Positions 26,892-34,653 of a DNA stretch of 64,000 nucleotides are shown in pieces (position 1 is the first letter of the stretch; each line of letters begins with the position of its first letter). The DNA is taken from NCBI RefSeq assembly GCF_021389955.1, contig NZ_CP089980.1:4025001-4089000 (forward strand), in the 5' to 3' direction. A program made the position numbers and the translations under genes. Source of the DNA: Fulvivirga maritima (GTDB lineage Bacteria > Bacteroidota > Bacteroidia > Cytophagales > Cyclobacteriaceae). Below the pieces are notes generated by a model. That model saw only the letters and a program-made list of their open reading frames with translations. It did not search any database and had not been told where the DNA came from.

Positions 26892-27263
26892 TCAGGCGGT
26901 CATTAATGGAGTAGAAGAAAGTGGTGAAAGGAAATAGTGGTCTGGGTGTAGCTCTTCTTCAAGGAAAAGCTGGCAGGCCTTAACACTTTTTAAACAAACA
27001 TTTTTAGTATCGTTGACTTCCTTCCCGTTGTATTTATCACATTTTTTAGCTAGGTCAGTACATATTTGACTGAACTGTTTTATTAACGTTCTTGGTGTTT
27101 TGTTTTCAGACAGCTTCATGTTTAACATCATGCCGGCATCTGCACAATCTATAGCCATACCCAGGCAGTCCATGTATTCACATTGGTTAGAACTAAGGGT
27201 AGCTAGGGTTTCACTTGCACTTACGGTTTCATTTATCGTGAATAGTAATTCAGATTTTTCCAT
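26892..27263 (-). CDS. Cys-rich four-helix-type protein, possible metal-binding (Csp-like)
   Basis: 123 residues, no signal peptide. Seven cysteines at 28, 33, 40, 68, 75, 90 and 97. Three pairs are spaced C-x6-C (33/40, 68/75, 90/97), which puts both thiols on the same helix face. This resembles the cysteine-lined core of copper storage proteins (Csp/DUF326), although those use tighter C-x3-C spacing. Copper or other soft-metal binding is therefore an inference, not a family assignment. A -7 promoter element lies 45 bases upstream, and a 13-bp inverted repeat lies further up. Confidence 0.55.
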   Translation of the reverse strand: MEKSELLFTINETVSASETLATLSSNQCEYMDCLGMAIDCADAGMMLNMKLSENKTPRTLIKQFSQICTDLAKKCDKYNGKEVNDTKNVCLKSVKACQLFLEEELHPDHYFLSPLSSTPLMTA

Positions 27264-27307
27264 AGTCGTGGTTGTTAGGTTTCAACACTCCTCTGAAATT
27301 ATTGTGC

Positions 27308-27315
27308 CAAATGTA
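27308..27315 (-). promoter_or_regulatory. Bacteroidetes-type -7 element for the Cys-rich gene
   Basis: On the minus strand it reads TACATTTG, matching TAnnTTTG. It gives a leader of about 40 bases before the ATG at 27263. No clear -33 TTG is found at the usual distance. Confidence 0.5.
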
Positions 27316-27363
27316 AGATTTGTCGGTAAAATGACTTAAACTGATGCTTAAGCGTTGAGAGAT

Positions 27364-27433
27364 ACTTTAAAAGTGGGGAAAAATTACACGAATAGTGGAA
27401 TTATAAAATCCTTTTAGCAGCCACTTTTAAAGT
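27364..27433. repeat. 13-bp perfect inverted repeat with long spacer
   Basis: ACTTTAAAAGTGG (27364-27376) and CCACTTTTAAAGT (27421-27433) are exact reverse complements, 44 bases apart. The inner part of each arm (ACTTTAAAAGT) is itself nearly palindromic. The repeat sits between the end of the CDF transporter gene and the promoter of the Cys-rich gene. It could be a terminator-type fold or a pair of operator half-sites. Confidence 0.5.
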
Positions 27434-27457
27434 CTATTTGGGTGGTTTTTAAAGATT

Positions 27458-28381
27458 CTAAGTTTTAATTGTAAGTGGTAGACCGTTTTCTTTAGCCGGT
27501 TCTACATGTATCATTGTTTCTAAAACTTGAGGTAAATCATGTTGAACGGTATCTTTTACATCATGGGCAATTCTGTGCCCATCTTCCACACTTATAGTAG
27601 AGTTTACCCAGATGTGGAGGTCTACATGATACATTAAACCCATCTTTCTAAGGTTACATTTTTCAACTTTAATTACCCCTTGAACACCTTCTGTAATATT
27701 TATAATCTTTTCATTAAGCTCCGGATCCATAGATTCATCTAATAATTCTCCTATGGCCGGCCTAATGATGTGGTATACATTAATGAGTATAAATACCGCT
27801 GCAAATAGTGCTGCCAGGTCATCTGCTTTTTCATATCCTTTACCGCCAATAATGGCAATAGAAATACCTATAAATGCTGCGGCAGAAGTAATAGCATCAC
27901 TCCGGTGGTGAAAAGCATCCGCCTTTACAGCGCCGCTTTCTATTTCATCACCCGTTTTTAGTACGAACCGATATAGCAATTCCTTAGTAATAATGACCAC
28001 TATTAAAATCACTAAGGTATAAGGAGCAGGTGTTTTATGCGGCTCAATAATGTGATGTATACTGTCTTTTACAATCAGATAGGCAGCAAATGTAAGTGCT
28101 ATGCCTATGCCTACAGAAATCAGTGCTTCAGCCTTGCCGTGTCCGTAAGGGTGGTTTTCGTCTGGTGGTTTAGCAGACCACTTTAAGCCAACCCACATCA
28201 TGGCGGACGTAAATACATCGGTGGCCGATTCTATGGCATCTGCTATTAATGCATAAGAATTACCCAGAATGCCACCAAGTGCTTTAATAATGGCTAAAAA
28301 AGCACTGATGATAATACCAATAAGTGTGGTTTTCAGGGCTTTTTTATTTTTAAGCTCTCCCTGATGATCCCTCTTTGCCAT
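27458..28381 (-). CDS. Cation diffusion facilitator (CDF) family transporter
   Basis: 307 residues, with six membrane helices in the first 210 residues and a cytoplasmic metal-binding domain at the end. ALIADAIESATD (helix II) and AFHHRSDAITSAAAFIG (helix V) each carry the Asp/His residues that bind Zn2+ or other divalent metals. ENHPYGHGKAEALISVG is the classic loop motif. The C-terminal domain has VDLHIWVNSTISVEDGHRIA. It exports Zn2+, Fe2+ or Co2+ from the cytoplasm using the proton gradient; metal specificity is not decidable here. It is followed, on the same strand, by the Cys-rich putative metal-binding gene. Confidence 0.93.
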   Translation of the reverse strand: MAKRDHQGELKNKKALKTTLIGIIISAFLAIIKALGGILGNSYALIADAIESATDVFTSAMMWVGLKWSAKPPDENHPYGHGKAEALISVGIGIALTFAAYLIVKDSIHHIIEPHKTPAPYTLVILIVVIITKELLYRFVLKTGDEIESGAVKADAFHHRSDAITSAAAFIGISIAIIGGKGYEKADDLAALFAAVFILINVYHIIRPAIGELLDESMDPELNEKIINITEGVQGVIKVEKCNLRKMGLMYHVDLHIWVNSTISVEDGHRIAHDVKDTVQHDLPQVLETMIHVEPAKENGLPLTIKT

Positions 28382-28427
28382 TGTTGTCTCTATTAGTTAT
28401 TCTGTAGCAGAATAAACTCTCATGCGC

Positions 28428-29441
28428 TTAAAGCGAATATTTATCGATTAATTGTAATTCTTCTTCTGTAAAATTGGGTTGCTCTAAAGCTAGCACATTT
28501 TCTTTGAGCTGCTCCGGAGAGCTAGCGCCAATAAGTACTGAAGCTACTTGCTTACGAGTAAGCAACCAGGCTATGGCCATCTGAGAAAGTTTTTGACCCC
28601 TCTGCTGAGCTAATTCTGCAAGAGGTTTCACTTTTTCCATATTTTGCTTTACCACGTCAGTATCAAGGTAAGTAAAGTTTTTGGCAGCTCTGGAATCTTT
28701 AGGAATATCTTTTAGGTATTTGTCTGTAAGCATGCCTTGAGCCAGTGGTGAAAAGGCAATGCAGCCCAGGTCGTTCGCCTCCAGGGTATCTAAAAGGTGA
28801 TCTTCTACCCAACGGTTTAAAATAGAATATTTAGCCTGATGTATAATAAAAGGCACTTTTAACTCTTTTAATATTTTTGCTGCTTCAGCGGTTTTGGTAT
28901 GTTCATAATTAGAAATACCTACATAAAGTGCCTTCCCTTGTCTTACAATATCAGCAAGAGCCAGCATGGTTTCTTCTAAAGGGGTTTCAGGATCAGGTCT
29001 GTGGTGATAATACAGATCTACATAATCCAGGTTCATTCTTTTTAAGCTCTGATCTAAGCTGGAGATCAGGTATTTCCTGCTGCCATAGTTGCCATATGGT
29101 CCGGGCCACATGTCATAACCTGCTTTGGTAGAAATAAACATTTCATCTCTAAGAGAGGAAAAGTCCTTTTTTAAAATAGTACCAAAATTGGTTTCGGCAG
29201 ATCCGTAAGGAGGGCCATAATTATTAGCCAGATCAAAATTAGTAATGCCCAGATCAAATGCCGTTTTTAACATATTACGAGCATTCTCAATATTATCTAC
29301 AAACCCAAAGTTATGCCATAACCCTAATGAAATAGCAGGTAGTAATACGCCACTTTTCCCACATCGGTTGTAGGTCATATGGTCATATCTTTCTGCTGAT
29401 GGCTGGTAAGGTTTGTTGTTAGTTTTGTCGTTAATATGCAT
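28428..29441 (-). CDS. Aldo/keto reductase, Gpr/YghZ (MgrA) type
   Basis: 337-residue NADPH-dependent reductase of the AKR14-like group, best known as L-glyceraldehyde-3-phosphate reductase. The start RYDHMTYNRCGKSGVLLPA and SLGLWHNFG and DLANNYGPPYGSAE are nearly diagnostic for this group. The catalytic Tyr is in NNYGPP, the Lys in ISTKAGYDM, and the His in YYHHRPD. Role: detoxification of reactive aldehydes such as methylglyoxal or L-GAP. It is preceded by a hypothetical gene, 11 bases apart, on the same strand. Confidence 0.92.
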   Translation of the reverse strand: MHINDKTNNKPYQPSAERYDHMTYNRCGKSGVLLPAISLGLWHNFGFVDNIENARNMLKTAFDLGITNFDLANNYGPPYGSAETNFGTILKKDFSSLRDEMFISTKAGYDMWPGPYGNYGSRKYLISSLDQSLKRMNLDYVDLYYHHRPDPETPLEETMLALADIVRQGKALYVGISNYEHTKTAEAAKILKELKVPFIIHQAKYSILNRWVEDHLLDTLEANDLGCIAFSPLAQGMLTDKYLKDIPKDSRAAKNFTYLDTDVVKQNMEKVKPLAELAQQRGQKLSQMAIAWLLTRKQVASVLIGASSPEQLKENVLALEQPNFTEEELQLIDKYSL

Positions 29442-29452
29442 TTATATGTAAG

Positions 29453-29914
29453 TTAGTCGTTTTTGTCCTCAGGATCATCCCCATCTACGCCAGGTGGATT
29501 AAACAATCCCCATTGGTCTCTAATGTAATTCCACTGATCAAATGTCTTCACCCAATCAATAAATAATATGCGATACTCTTCAATGGCCTCTCTAATTAAA
29601 TTGAGATAAGCCATTTGAGCAAAGCCCATATTTTCAAGAGCACTGCAGTGAGCTACCAGATCACGAGCAGCTTTTCTTATGAGCACAGCATTTTCCATGC
29701 GCAAATCATATAAATCGGCAGCTTCTGCTCCAGCCACTTTTACGGTGAGTTGTGAAGCGTCTTCAAGCATATATTCCCGATAGCTGTAGAGCATAGTTTC
29801 ACTGTCAGGTATCAGGTCAGTGATCTTTTCCGTGAGGTTATAAATCTCTTGGCCTTTATGGTAGATCGCTAGCTCTTCAGGGTTAACACTATCCTCATCA
29901 TCATGATCAAACAT
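29453..29914 (-). CDS. Hypothetical helical protein, 153 aa
   Basis: Acidic, all-helical, no signal peptide or membrane segment, no family recognised. It has long helices around residues 15-75 and 75-125, then an acidic tail (GVDGDDPEDKND). It probably shares a transcript with the aldo/keto reductase gene 11 bases downstream. A minus-strand TAATTTTG (29945-29938) is a plausible -7 element with a short leader. Confidence 0.7.
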   Translation of the reverse strand: MFDHDDEDSVNPEELAIYHKGQEIYNLTEKITDLIPDSETMLYSYREYMLEDASQLTVKVAGAEAADLYDLRMENAVLIRKAARDLVAHCSALENMGFAQMAYLNLIREAIEEYRILFIDWVKTFDQWNYIRDQWGLFNPPGVDGDDPEDKND

Positions 29915-30011
29915 GGTACATTTACTTATTGGGATTTCAAAATTAACATTTCACCCCAAAAGAGCATAGTTAACTTTAGTATTTATAATTGATGAGATCT
30001 ATATTTAAGGT

Positions 30012-30506
30012 ATGACATATTCAAAACAGCACTGGATAGATAGTTTAGGCCTGTTGCCACATCCTGAAGGCGGATATTTTAAAGAGACCTATCGCTCAGA
30101 TTTTCGAGTTGAGTTTACAGGCTTCAATGGCATCAGAAATGTGAGTACAGGCATTTACTTTATGCTAGGAGAAAATGATTTTTCAGCTTTTCATCGTATA
30201 AAATCAGATGAGATGTGGCACTTTTATGAGGGGTCAGCGCTGGAAATACACATGATATACCCAGATGGCAACTATAAAATGGTGAAGCTGGGGAGAAATA
30301 TTGAAAAGGGTGAGGTGTTTCAATTTGTGGTACCGGCCGGTTGTTGGTTTGGCTCTCGTTTAGGTAAGGAGGGCGACTATGCTTTGGTAGGATGTACGGT
30401 AGCACCGGGCTTTGATTTTCAGGATTTTGAAATGCCTTCAAAGGCCTTTTTATTAGAGAATTTTCCTGATCATGAAAAAATTATTGGAGAACTTACCCGT
30501 GAGTAG
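30012..30506 (+). CDS. DUF985 cupin-fold protein
   Basis: 164 residues. Opening motif WIDSLGLLPHPEGGYFKETYRS, then STGIYFMLGENDFSAFHRIKSDEMWHFYEG (given here in two parts by family convention: STGIYFML and FHRIKSDEMWHFYEG) and VVPAGCWFGSRL. These are the hallmarks of the DUF985 cupin family. The His and Glu residues in the FHRIKSDEMWHFYEG stretch could bind a metal. Biochemical function is unknown. It is transcribed convergently with the alpha/beta hydrolase gene, with a hairpin between them. Confidence 0.88.
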   Translation: MTYSKQHWIDSLGLLPHPEGGYFKETYRSDFRVEFTGFNGIRNVSTGIYFMLGENDFSAFHRIKSDEMWHFYEGSALEIHMIYPDGNYKMVKLGRNIEKGEVFQFVVPAGCWFGSRLGKEGDYALVGCTVAPGFDFQDFEMPSKAFLLENFPDHEKIIGELTRE

Positions 30507-30510
30507 TAAA

Positions 30511-30554
30511 GGTTGCCTCATTGAAACTGTGAGAATAGAAATAATGAGACAACC
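30511..30554. terminator. Bidirectional hairpin between convergent genes
   Basis: GGTTGCCTCATT pairs with AATGAGACAACC (one G-T pair), with a 20-base spacer. It lies between the stops of the cupin and hydrolase genes. Neither side has a strong T run, so its strength is uncertain. Confidence 0.5.
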
Positions 30555-30560
30555 CATATT

Positions 30561-31406
30561 TCATGCGTTTTGCATTTCTTCTATATGTACAAAGTTGATG
30601 ATAGATTTATTGATGTTATCCATCATATTATAGTAAGATCCGTGAGCAGCGTTATCATATACGATATATTCGGCACTTGGCAGTAGTTTAGTAGCTTGGT
30701 CTGCAGTAGCTTTTATAGGCACTGTGCTGTCTTTTTTTCCATGTATAACCAGTGCAGGCACCTGTATGTCTTGAATCTCTTTCCTAAGATCCGTTTTTCC
30801 CCAGGTATTAATACTTTCAATAGTAGCATTTAAATTAGCTTCCATAGCCATTTCATAGGTCCAGTCTAGTACAGGTTGGCTAACGTCCAGGCCTTGATCG
30901 GCACCATAGAAGTTTTTGAAAAACTCCTTGAAAAATGAGGCTCTGTCTTTTTTAATATTGGCGGCTAATTCATTGAGAGCGCTTTCTGGAACACCTTCAG
31001 GATTGTCTACTGTTTTTAATAAGAAGGGCGCTATAGAGCTGAGTAGTACTATTTTTGAAATTCTTTCGCTACCGTGGTTAGTCAGGTATCTTACTACTTC
31101 TCCACCGCCCATGGAAAAGCCTACTAGTATTACATTGGTGAGATTGAGCTGAGTGATAAGGGCATTGAGATCAGCGGCTAAAGTATCGTAGTCATAGCCA
31201 GTCTTGGGTTTGTCTGACTGTCCGAAGCCCCTTCGGTCATAGGCTATGCAGCGGAAATTGTGCTGTGAAAGCTCTTCCATCTGGAATTTCCACATGTCAT
31301 GGTGAAGAGGCCAACCATGTATAAAAACTACAGGTTGACCATTACCTTGTTCTTTGTAGAACAGGTTAATTTCACCTTCATCGGTTTGTGATTTAATGTA
31401 ATCCAT
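30561..31406 (-). CDS. Alpha/beta hydrolase (non-haem chloroperoxidase-like)
   Basis: 281 residues of the alpha/beta hydrolase fold. Oxyanion-region HGWPLHHDMWKFQ, nucleophile elbow GFSMGG with Ser98, acid Asp in VIHGKKDSTVPI near 230, and catalytic His in NAAHGSYY near 257. This architecture matches the cofactor-free haloperoxidase/esterase group. Real substrate is unknown, as is usual for this family. It is cytoplasmic, with no signal peptide. Confidence 0.88.
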   Translation of the reverse strand: MDYIKSQTDEGEINLFYKEQGNGQPVVFIHGWPLHHDMWKFQMEELSQHNFRCIAYDRRGFGQSDKPKTGYDYDTLAADLNALITQLNLTNVILVGFSMGGGEVVRYLTNHGSERISKIVLLSSIAPFLLKTVDNPEGVPESALNELAANIKKDRASFFKEFFKNFYGADQGLDVSQPVLDWTYEMAMEANLNATIESINTWGKTDLRKEIQDIQVPALVIHGKKDSTVPIKATADQATKLLPSAEYIVYDNAAHGSYYNMMDNINKSIINFVHIEEMQNA

Positions 31407-31554
31407 GTTTTTAGCTGTTAAGTTTAACGTAGGTAATGAACCACGAAAATCTTTATATTGTTCTTTAAATTGAATAAAATTTAGAATCGTGTAAGGAAAT
31501 GAGCTAAATAGTTAAAATAATATTCTTGAAATTGAAGTATTTAAAGTTATTGAC

Positions 31555-31959
31555 ATGATTCAGATATGGGTTCCGTTAATATTGGGGGGGGGCATACTTT
31601 TCATAATAGGCCTATACTTTTACCTAAAATGGCAAGAGTTAATGTCTAAGGGCAAGCGCACTATGGCTACGGTAAATGATTTTGCCCTAGAGAAAAACAT
31701 GTACTATCCTGTAATACATTATACTACTGATAATGATGAGGTCTTTATAGAAAAACTGAGTATAGGCTCAAACCCTCCGAAATATAAGAAGGGAGATAAA
31801 ATTCCTATCATTTATAGTGCACAGAACCCACAGGACTTTATGATAGATGACCCAGTGTATACTGAGGTGGTTTATAAAGTATTAATGGCTGTAGGTTTAA
31901 CAGCTGTAGTCATTTGCGGAATGCAGTGGCTGGGATATATTAATATTTTTCCTAATTAA
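31555..31959 (+). CDS. DUF3592-like two-helix membrane protein
   Basis: 134 residues. Membrane helix at about 5-24, a small beta-rich domain (YYPVIHYTTDNDEVF, then KKGDKIPIIYSAQNPQDFMI), and a second helix at about 105-127. This layout is that of DUF3592. Residues 11-13 (three Gly) are encoded by a run of nine G at 31584-31592, long enough to slip during replication. Function unknown. It stands alone. Confidence 0.75.
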   Translation: MIQIWVPLILGGGILFIIGLYFYLKWQELMSKGKRTMATVNDFALEKNMYYPVIHYTTDNDEVFIEKLSIGSNPPKYKKGDKIPIIYSAQNPQDFMIDDPVYTEVVYKVLMAVGLTAVVICGMQWLGYINIFPN

Positions 31960-32164
31960 AGTTTAATTTATTATATTAATAGATGAGGTTGGGTTAGAAG
32001 TAAATACTTTATTAGTGTACATAATCTTGTGGTTTTTGAAATGTACTCCTATATCGAACAATGGGTATTTCAAGAATCTAAGGTTCGCTGAAAAGTGACT
32101 TTTAATGCTTCCTCAACCAGTTTATCCGATCAACCTTATACTTTAATGTTAAAAACCTAAGCCT

Positions 32165-33766
32165 ATGGAAATGATTCAGGAAATTATTCCCCCTCAGTTT
32201 GAAATCAGAGAACTGATTCATCAAAACACTTATCTTGTAAATGGAGAGTTGAAAAAGTGGAGTGGTAAAACCACAGAAGTGTACTCATCTATTATCACTG
32301 AAAATGAAAGTGGTGCCTCTGGACCTACCTTGCTTGGTACCATTCCGTACATGACGGAAGAAGGGGCTATGGAAGCGCTGCACTCTGCTTGCGATGCCTA
32401 TGGTAAGGGGCAGGGCATATGGCCGACCATGAGAGTGGCCGACCGGGTAAGTTGCATGGAGCGCTTTGTAGAGCAGATGAAATCAAAGCGCGACGAGGTG
32501 GTGAAATTGCTCATGTGGGAGATAGGCAAAAGCCTGCCTGACTCCGAGAAGGAATTTGATAGAACGGTAGAGTATATTTATGATACCATAGAAGATTATA
32601 AGCAGCTAGACCGAGACAGTGCTAAGTTTCATAAGCATCAGGGTGTGCATGCACATATTCGGCGTGGTCCTTTAGGAGTGGTATTGTGTTTGGGGCCTTA
32701 TAATTATCCGCTAAATGAAACTTTTGCTTTGCTCATACCTGCCCTGATTATGGGTAATACCGCCATTTTTAAACCTGCAAAATATGGAGTTTTGCTAATT
32801 ACACCTTTATTGGAGGCTTTTAAGAGCAGTTTTCCGCGTGGTGTAGTTAATATAATCTATGGAAGAGGTCGCGAGGTGGCGGCGCCTATTATGAAAACAG
32901 GCCGCATAGATGCCCTTGCTTTAATAGGTAATAGTAAATCTGCCATAGCACTGCAAGATCAGCACCCTCATAAAAACAGGCTAAGGCTGGTTTTAGGGTT
33001 GGAAGCTAAGAATCCGGCTATTATTTTACCTGATGCTGATCTGGATTTGGCTATAGATGAATGCATAGCTGGTACGCTCTCATTTAATGGGCAACGTTGT
33101 ACAGCATTGAAAATTATTTACGTGCATGAAGAAGTAAGAGAAGAATTTAATAAGAGGTTTTCTGCCCGGGTAGATGCTCTTAAGTTTGGTAATCCGTGGG
33201 ATCCGGGGGTAAAGCTCACGCCACTACCAGAACCTGATAAACCAGCCTACATTCAAGAGCTTATTGATGATGCTGAAGCTAAAGGGGCTGCTATTATTAA
33301 TGAAAGGGGAGGAGAAACTACCGAGAACTACATTTTTCCATCAGTATTATATCCGGTAACTAAAGATATGCGGGTGTATGAAGAGGAGCAGTTTGGGCCG
33401 GTTATACCAGTAATTTCTTTTAAAAGTATTGACGAGCCGCTGGATGATATGGCTGATTCCAGCTACGGGCAGCAAGTGAGTTTATTTGGTAAGGATGTAA
33501 ATACCATAGCTCCGCTTATTGATACTTTGGTGAATCTGGTGTGCCGGGTGAACTTAAATAGCTCCTGTCAAAGGGGGCCAGATGTTTACCCTTTTACAGG
33601 TAGGAAGGATAGTGCAGCCAGCACACTTAGTGTTCATGATGCATTGCGCTCTTTCTCCATTCGTACTTTTGTGGCCTCTAAAGACAATGAATATAATAAT
33701 CAGATTTTAAAGGATTTGCTTGATAGTAAGGCCTCTAACTTTGTGTATACTGATTATATTTTGTAG
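32165..33766 (+). CDS. gapN: NADP-dependent glyceraldehyde-3-phosphate dehydrogenase (non-phosphorylating)
   Basis: 533-residue aldehyde dehydrogenase-superfamily enzyme. It oxidises glyceraldehyde 3-phosphate directly to 3-phosphoglycerate, making NADPH without ATP. The catalytic Cys is in [10 protein letters not shown] (about residue 311) and the general base Glu in [10 protein letters not shown] (about 278). The C-terminal motif [17 protein letters not shown], followed by [15 protein letters not shown], separates GapN from other aldehyde dehydrogenases. It stands alone, and a shared terminator follows. It would supply NADPH in glycolysis, which fits the oxidative-stress genes nearby only in a general way. 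Confidence 0.93.
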   Translation: MEMIQEIIPPQFEIRELIHQNTYLVNGELKKWSGKTTEVYSSIITENESGASGPTLLGTIPYMTEEGAMEALHSACDAYGKGQGIWPTMRVADRVSCMERFVEQMKSKRDEVVKLLMWEIGKSLPDSEKEFDRTVEYIYDTIEDYKQLDRDSAKFHKHQGVHAHIRRGPLGVVLCLGPYNYPLNETFALLIPALIMGNTAIFKPAKYGVLLITPLLEAFKSSFPRGVVNIIYGRGREVAAPIMKTGRIDALALIGNSKSAIALQDQHPHKNRLRLVLGLEAKNPAIILPDADLDLAIDECIAGTLSFNGQRCTALKIIYVHEEVREEFNKRFSARVDALKFGNPWDPGVKLTPLPEPDKPAYIQELIDDAEAKGAAIINERGGETTENYIFPSVLYPVTKDMRVYEEEQFGPVIPVISFKSIDEPLDDMADSSYGQQVSLFGKDVNTIAPLIDTLVNLVCRVNLNSSCQRGPDVYPFTGRKDSAASTLSVHDALRSFSIRTFVASKDNEYNNQILKDLLDSKASNFVYTDYIL

Positions 33767-33815
33767 AGAATAATGTCAATATTTATACTTGAGTAATCAA
33801 AGTAGTTTTGATACT

Positions 33816-33850
33816 AAAAAAGCCGCACTCGAAGATGAGTACGGCTTTTT
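33816..33850. terminator. Bidirectional terminator between gapN and a convergent gene
   Basis: AAAAAGCCG and CACTC pair with GAGTA and CGGCTTTTT around GAAGAT. An A run on the left and a T run on the right allow use from both directions. Confidence 0.92.
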
Positions 33851-33871
33851 AATCTGACGCCTTAGGTGTAA

Positions 33872-34453
33872 TTATGATTTGCGAACGGTCTTTACTCTTG
33901 TTAGTAATAAGGTTTTATTAGTAGTCTTATGATATCTTGAAGGCTTTTCCTCAAGACCTATTATTTTAAAGGTGTCTACTACCTTTTCATTCCTTACTAT
34001 TTTAATGAAGATATCATTATTGTTTTCAATAACATTAATTATGGTAGGGGAAAGGTAATATGACTTGTCATAATTTTGATTGCAGGTAGAAAGGTCAGTC
34101 CAGATAAATTTTGAATCTGAAATCATGCCCCATTCTATAAACCTGCAGCATTCTATGTTAGGATAATAATTTTTATGTAGCTGATGAATTTTAATGGTGT
34201 CTTGCTCATAATACATACTGTCATCGTTACAGCTTACATAAAGTGCTCTTTCTGATTTGTTTTCAAAGTTAGCTTCTATGAAGTGTTTGATTTCTCGCAT
34301 TTTCATAAATGCGGCAGAGTTGTATTCTTCTTCTTCCTCATGAGGCACACGAGCCATTCCTTCAGGATTGGTTTCCGCCATGGCCAGATCAGAGGGCTGG
34401 GCATAAGCCATTCCGGAGAGTAAAGTAAATAAGGTTAGTATTATTGTTTTCAT
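33872..34453 (-). CDS. Secreted hypothetical protein
   Basis: About 193 residues from the ATG at 34453, chosen because it begins a clean signal peptide (MKTIILTLFTLLSGMAYAQ). Further in-frame Met codons lie at 34465 and up to 34519. The mature part has two cysteine-containing stretches (LYVSCNDDSMYYEQ and NIECCRFIEWG, then STCNQNYDK) and a beta-rich C-terminal half. No family recognised. It shares the terminator of convergent gapN. Confidence 0.6.
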   Translation of the reverse strand: MKTIILTLFTLLSGMAYAQPSDLAMAETNPEGMARVPHEEEEEYNSAAFMKMREIKHFIEANFENKSERALYVSCNDDSMYYEQDTIKIHQLHKNYYPNIECCRFIEWGMISDSKFIWTDLSTCNQNYDKSYYLSPTIINVIENNNDIFIKIVRNEKVVDTFKIIGLEEKPSRYHKTTNKTLLLTRVKTVRKS

Positions 34454-34600
34454 GGTTTTGGTCATTGTTGGCATACTACTTTTAAAGCCAATGTATTGCC
34501 AAAGCCAAATTCTGCTCATTTTGGGCCGTAAAGGCGGGTGAGAGCTTACTTCTCGAGGAAATATTTCTACATGAGTGTATAATTTGTGGAGAGAAAAAAA

Positions 34601-34630
34601 TAAAGGCCTTCCTGTATAGGAAAGCCTTTA
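34601..34630 (-). terminator. Terminator of the T9SS cargo gene
   Basis: TAAAGGC with TTCCT pairs with AGGAA and GCCTTTA (one mismatch), with a short loop. On the minus strand a run of seven T follows. Confidence 0.85.
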
Positions 34631-34653
34631 AGTATTGAACTGAAGATATTTTA

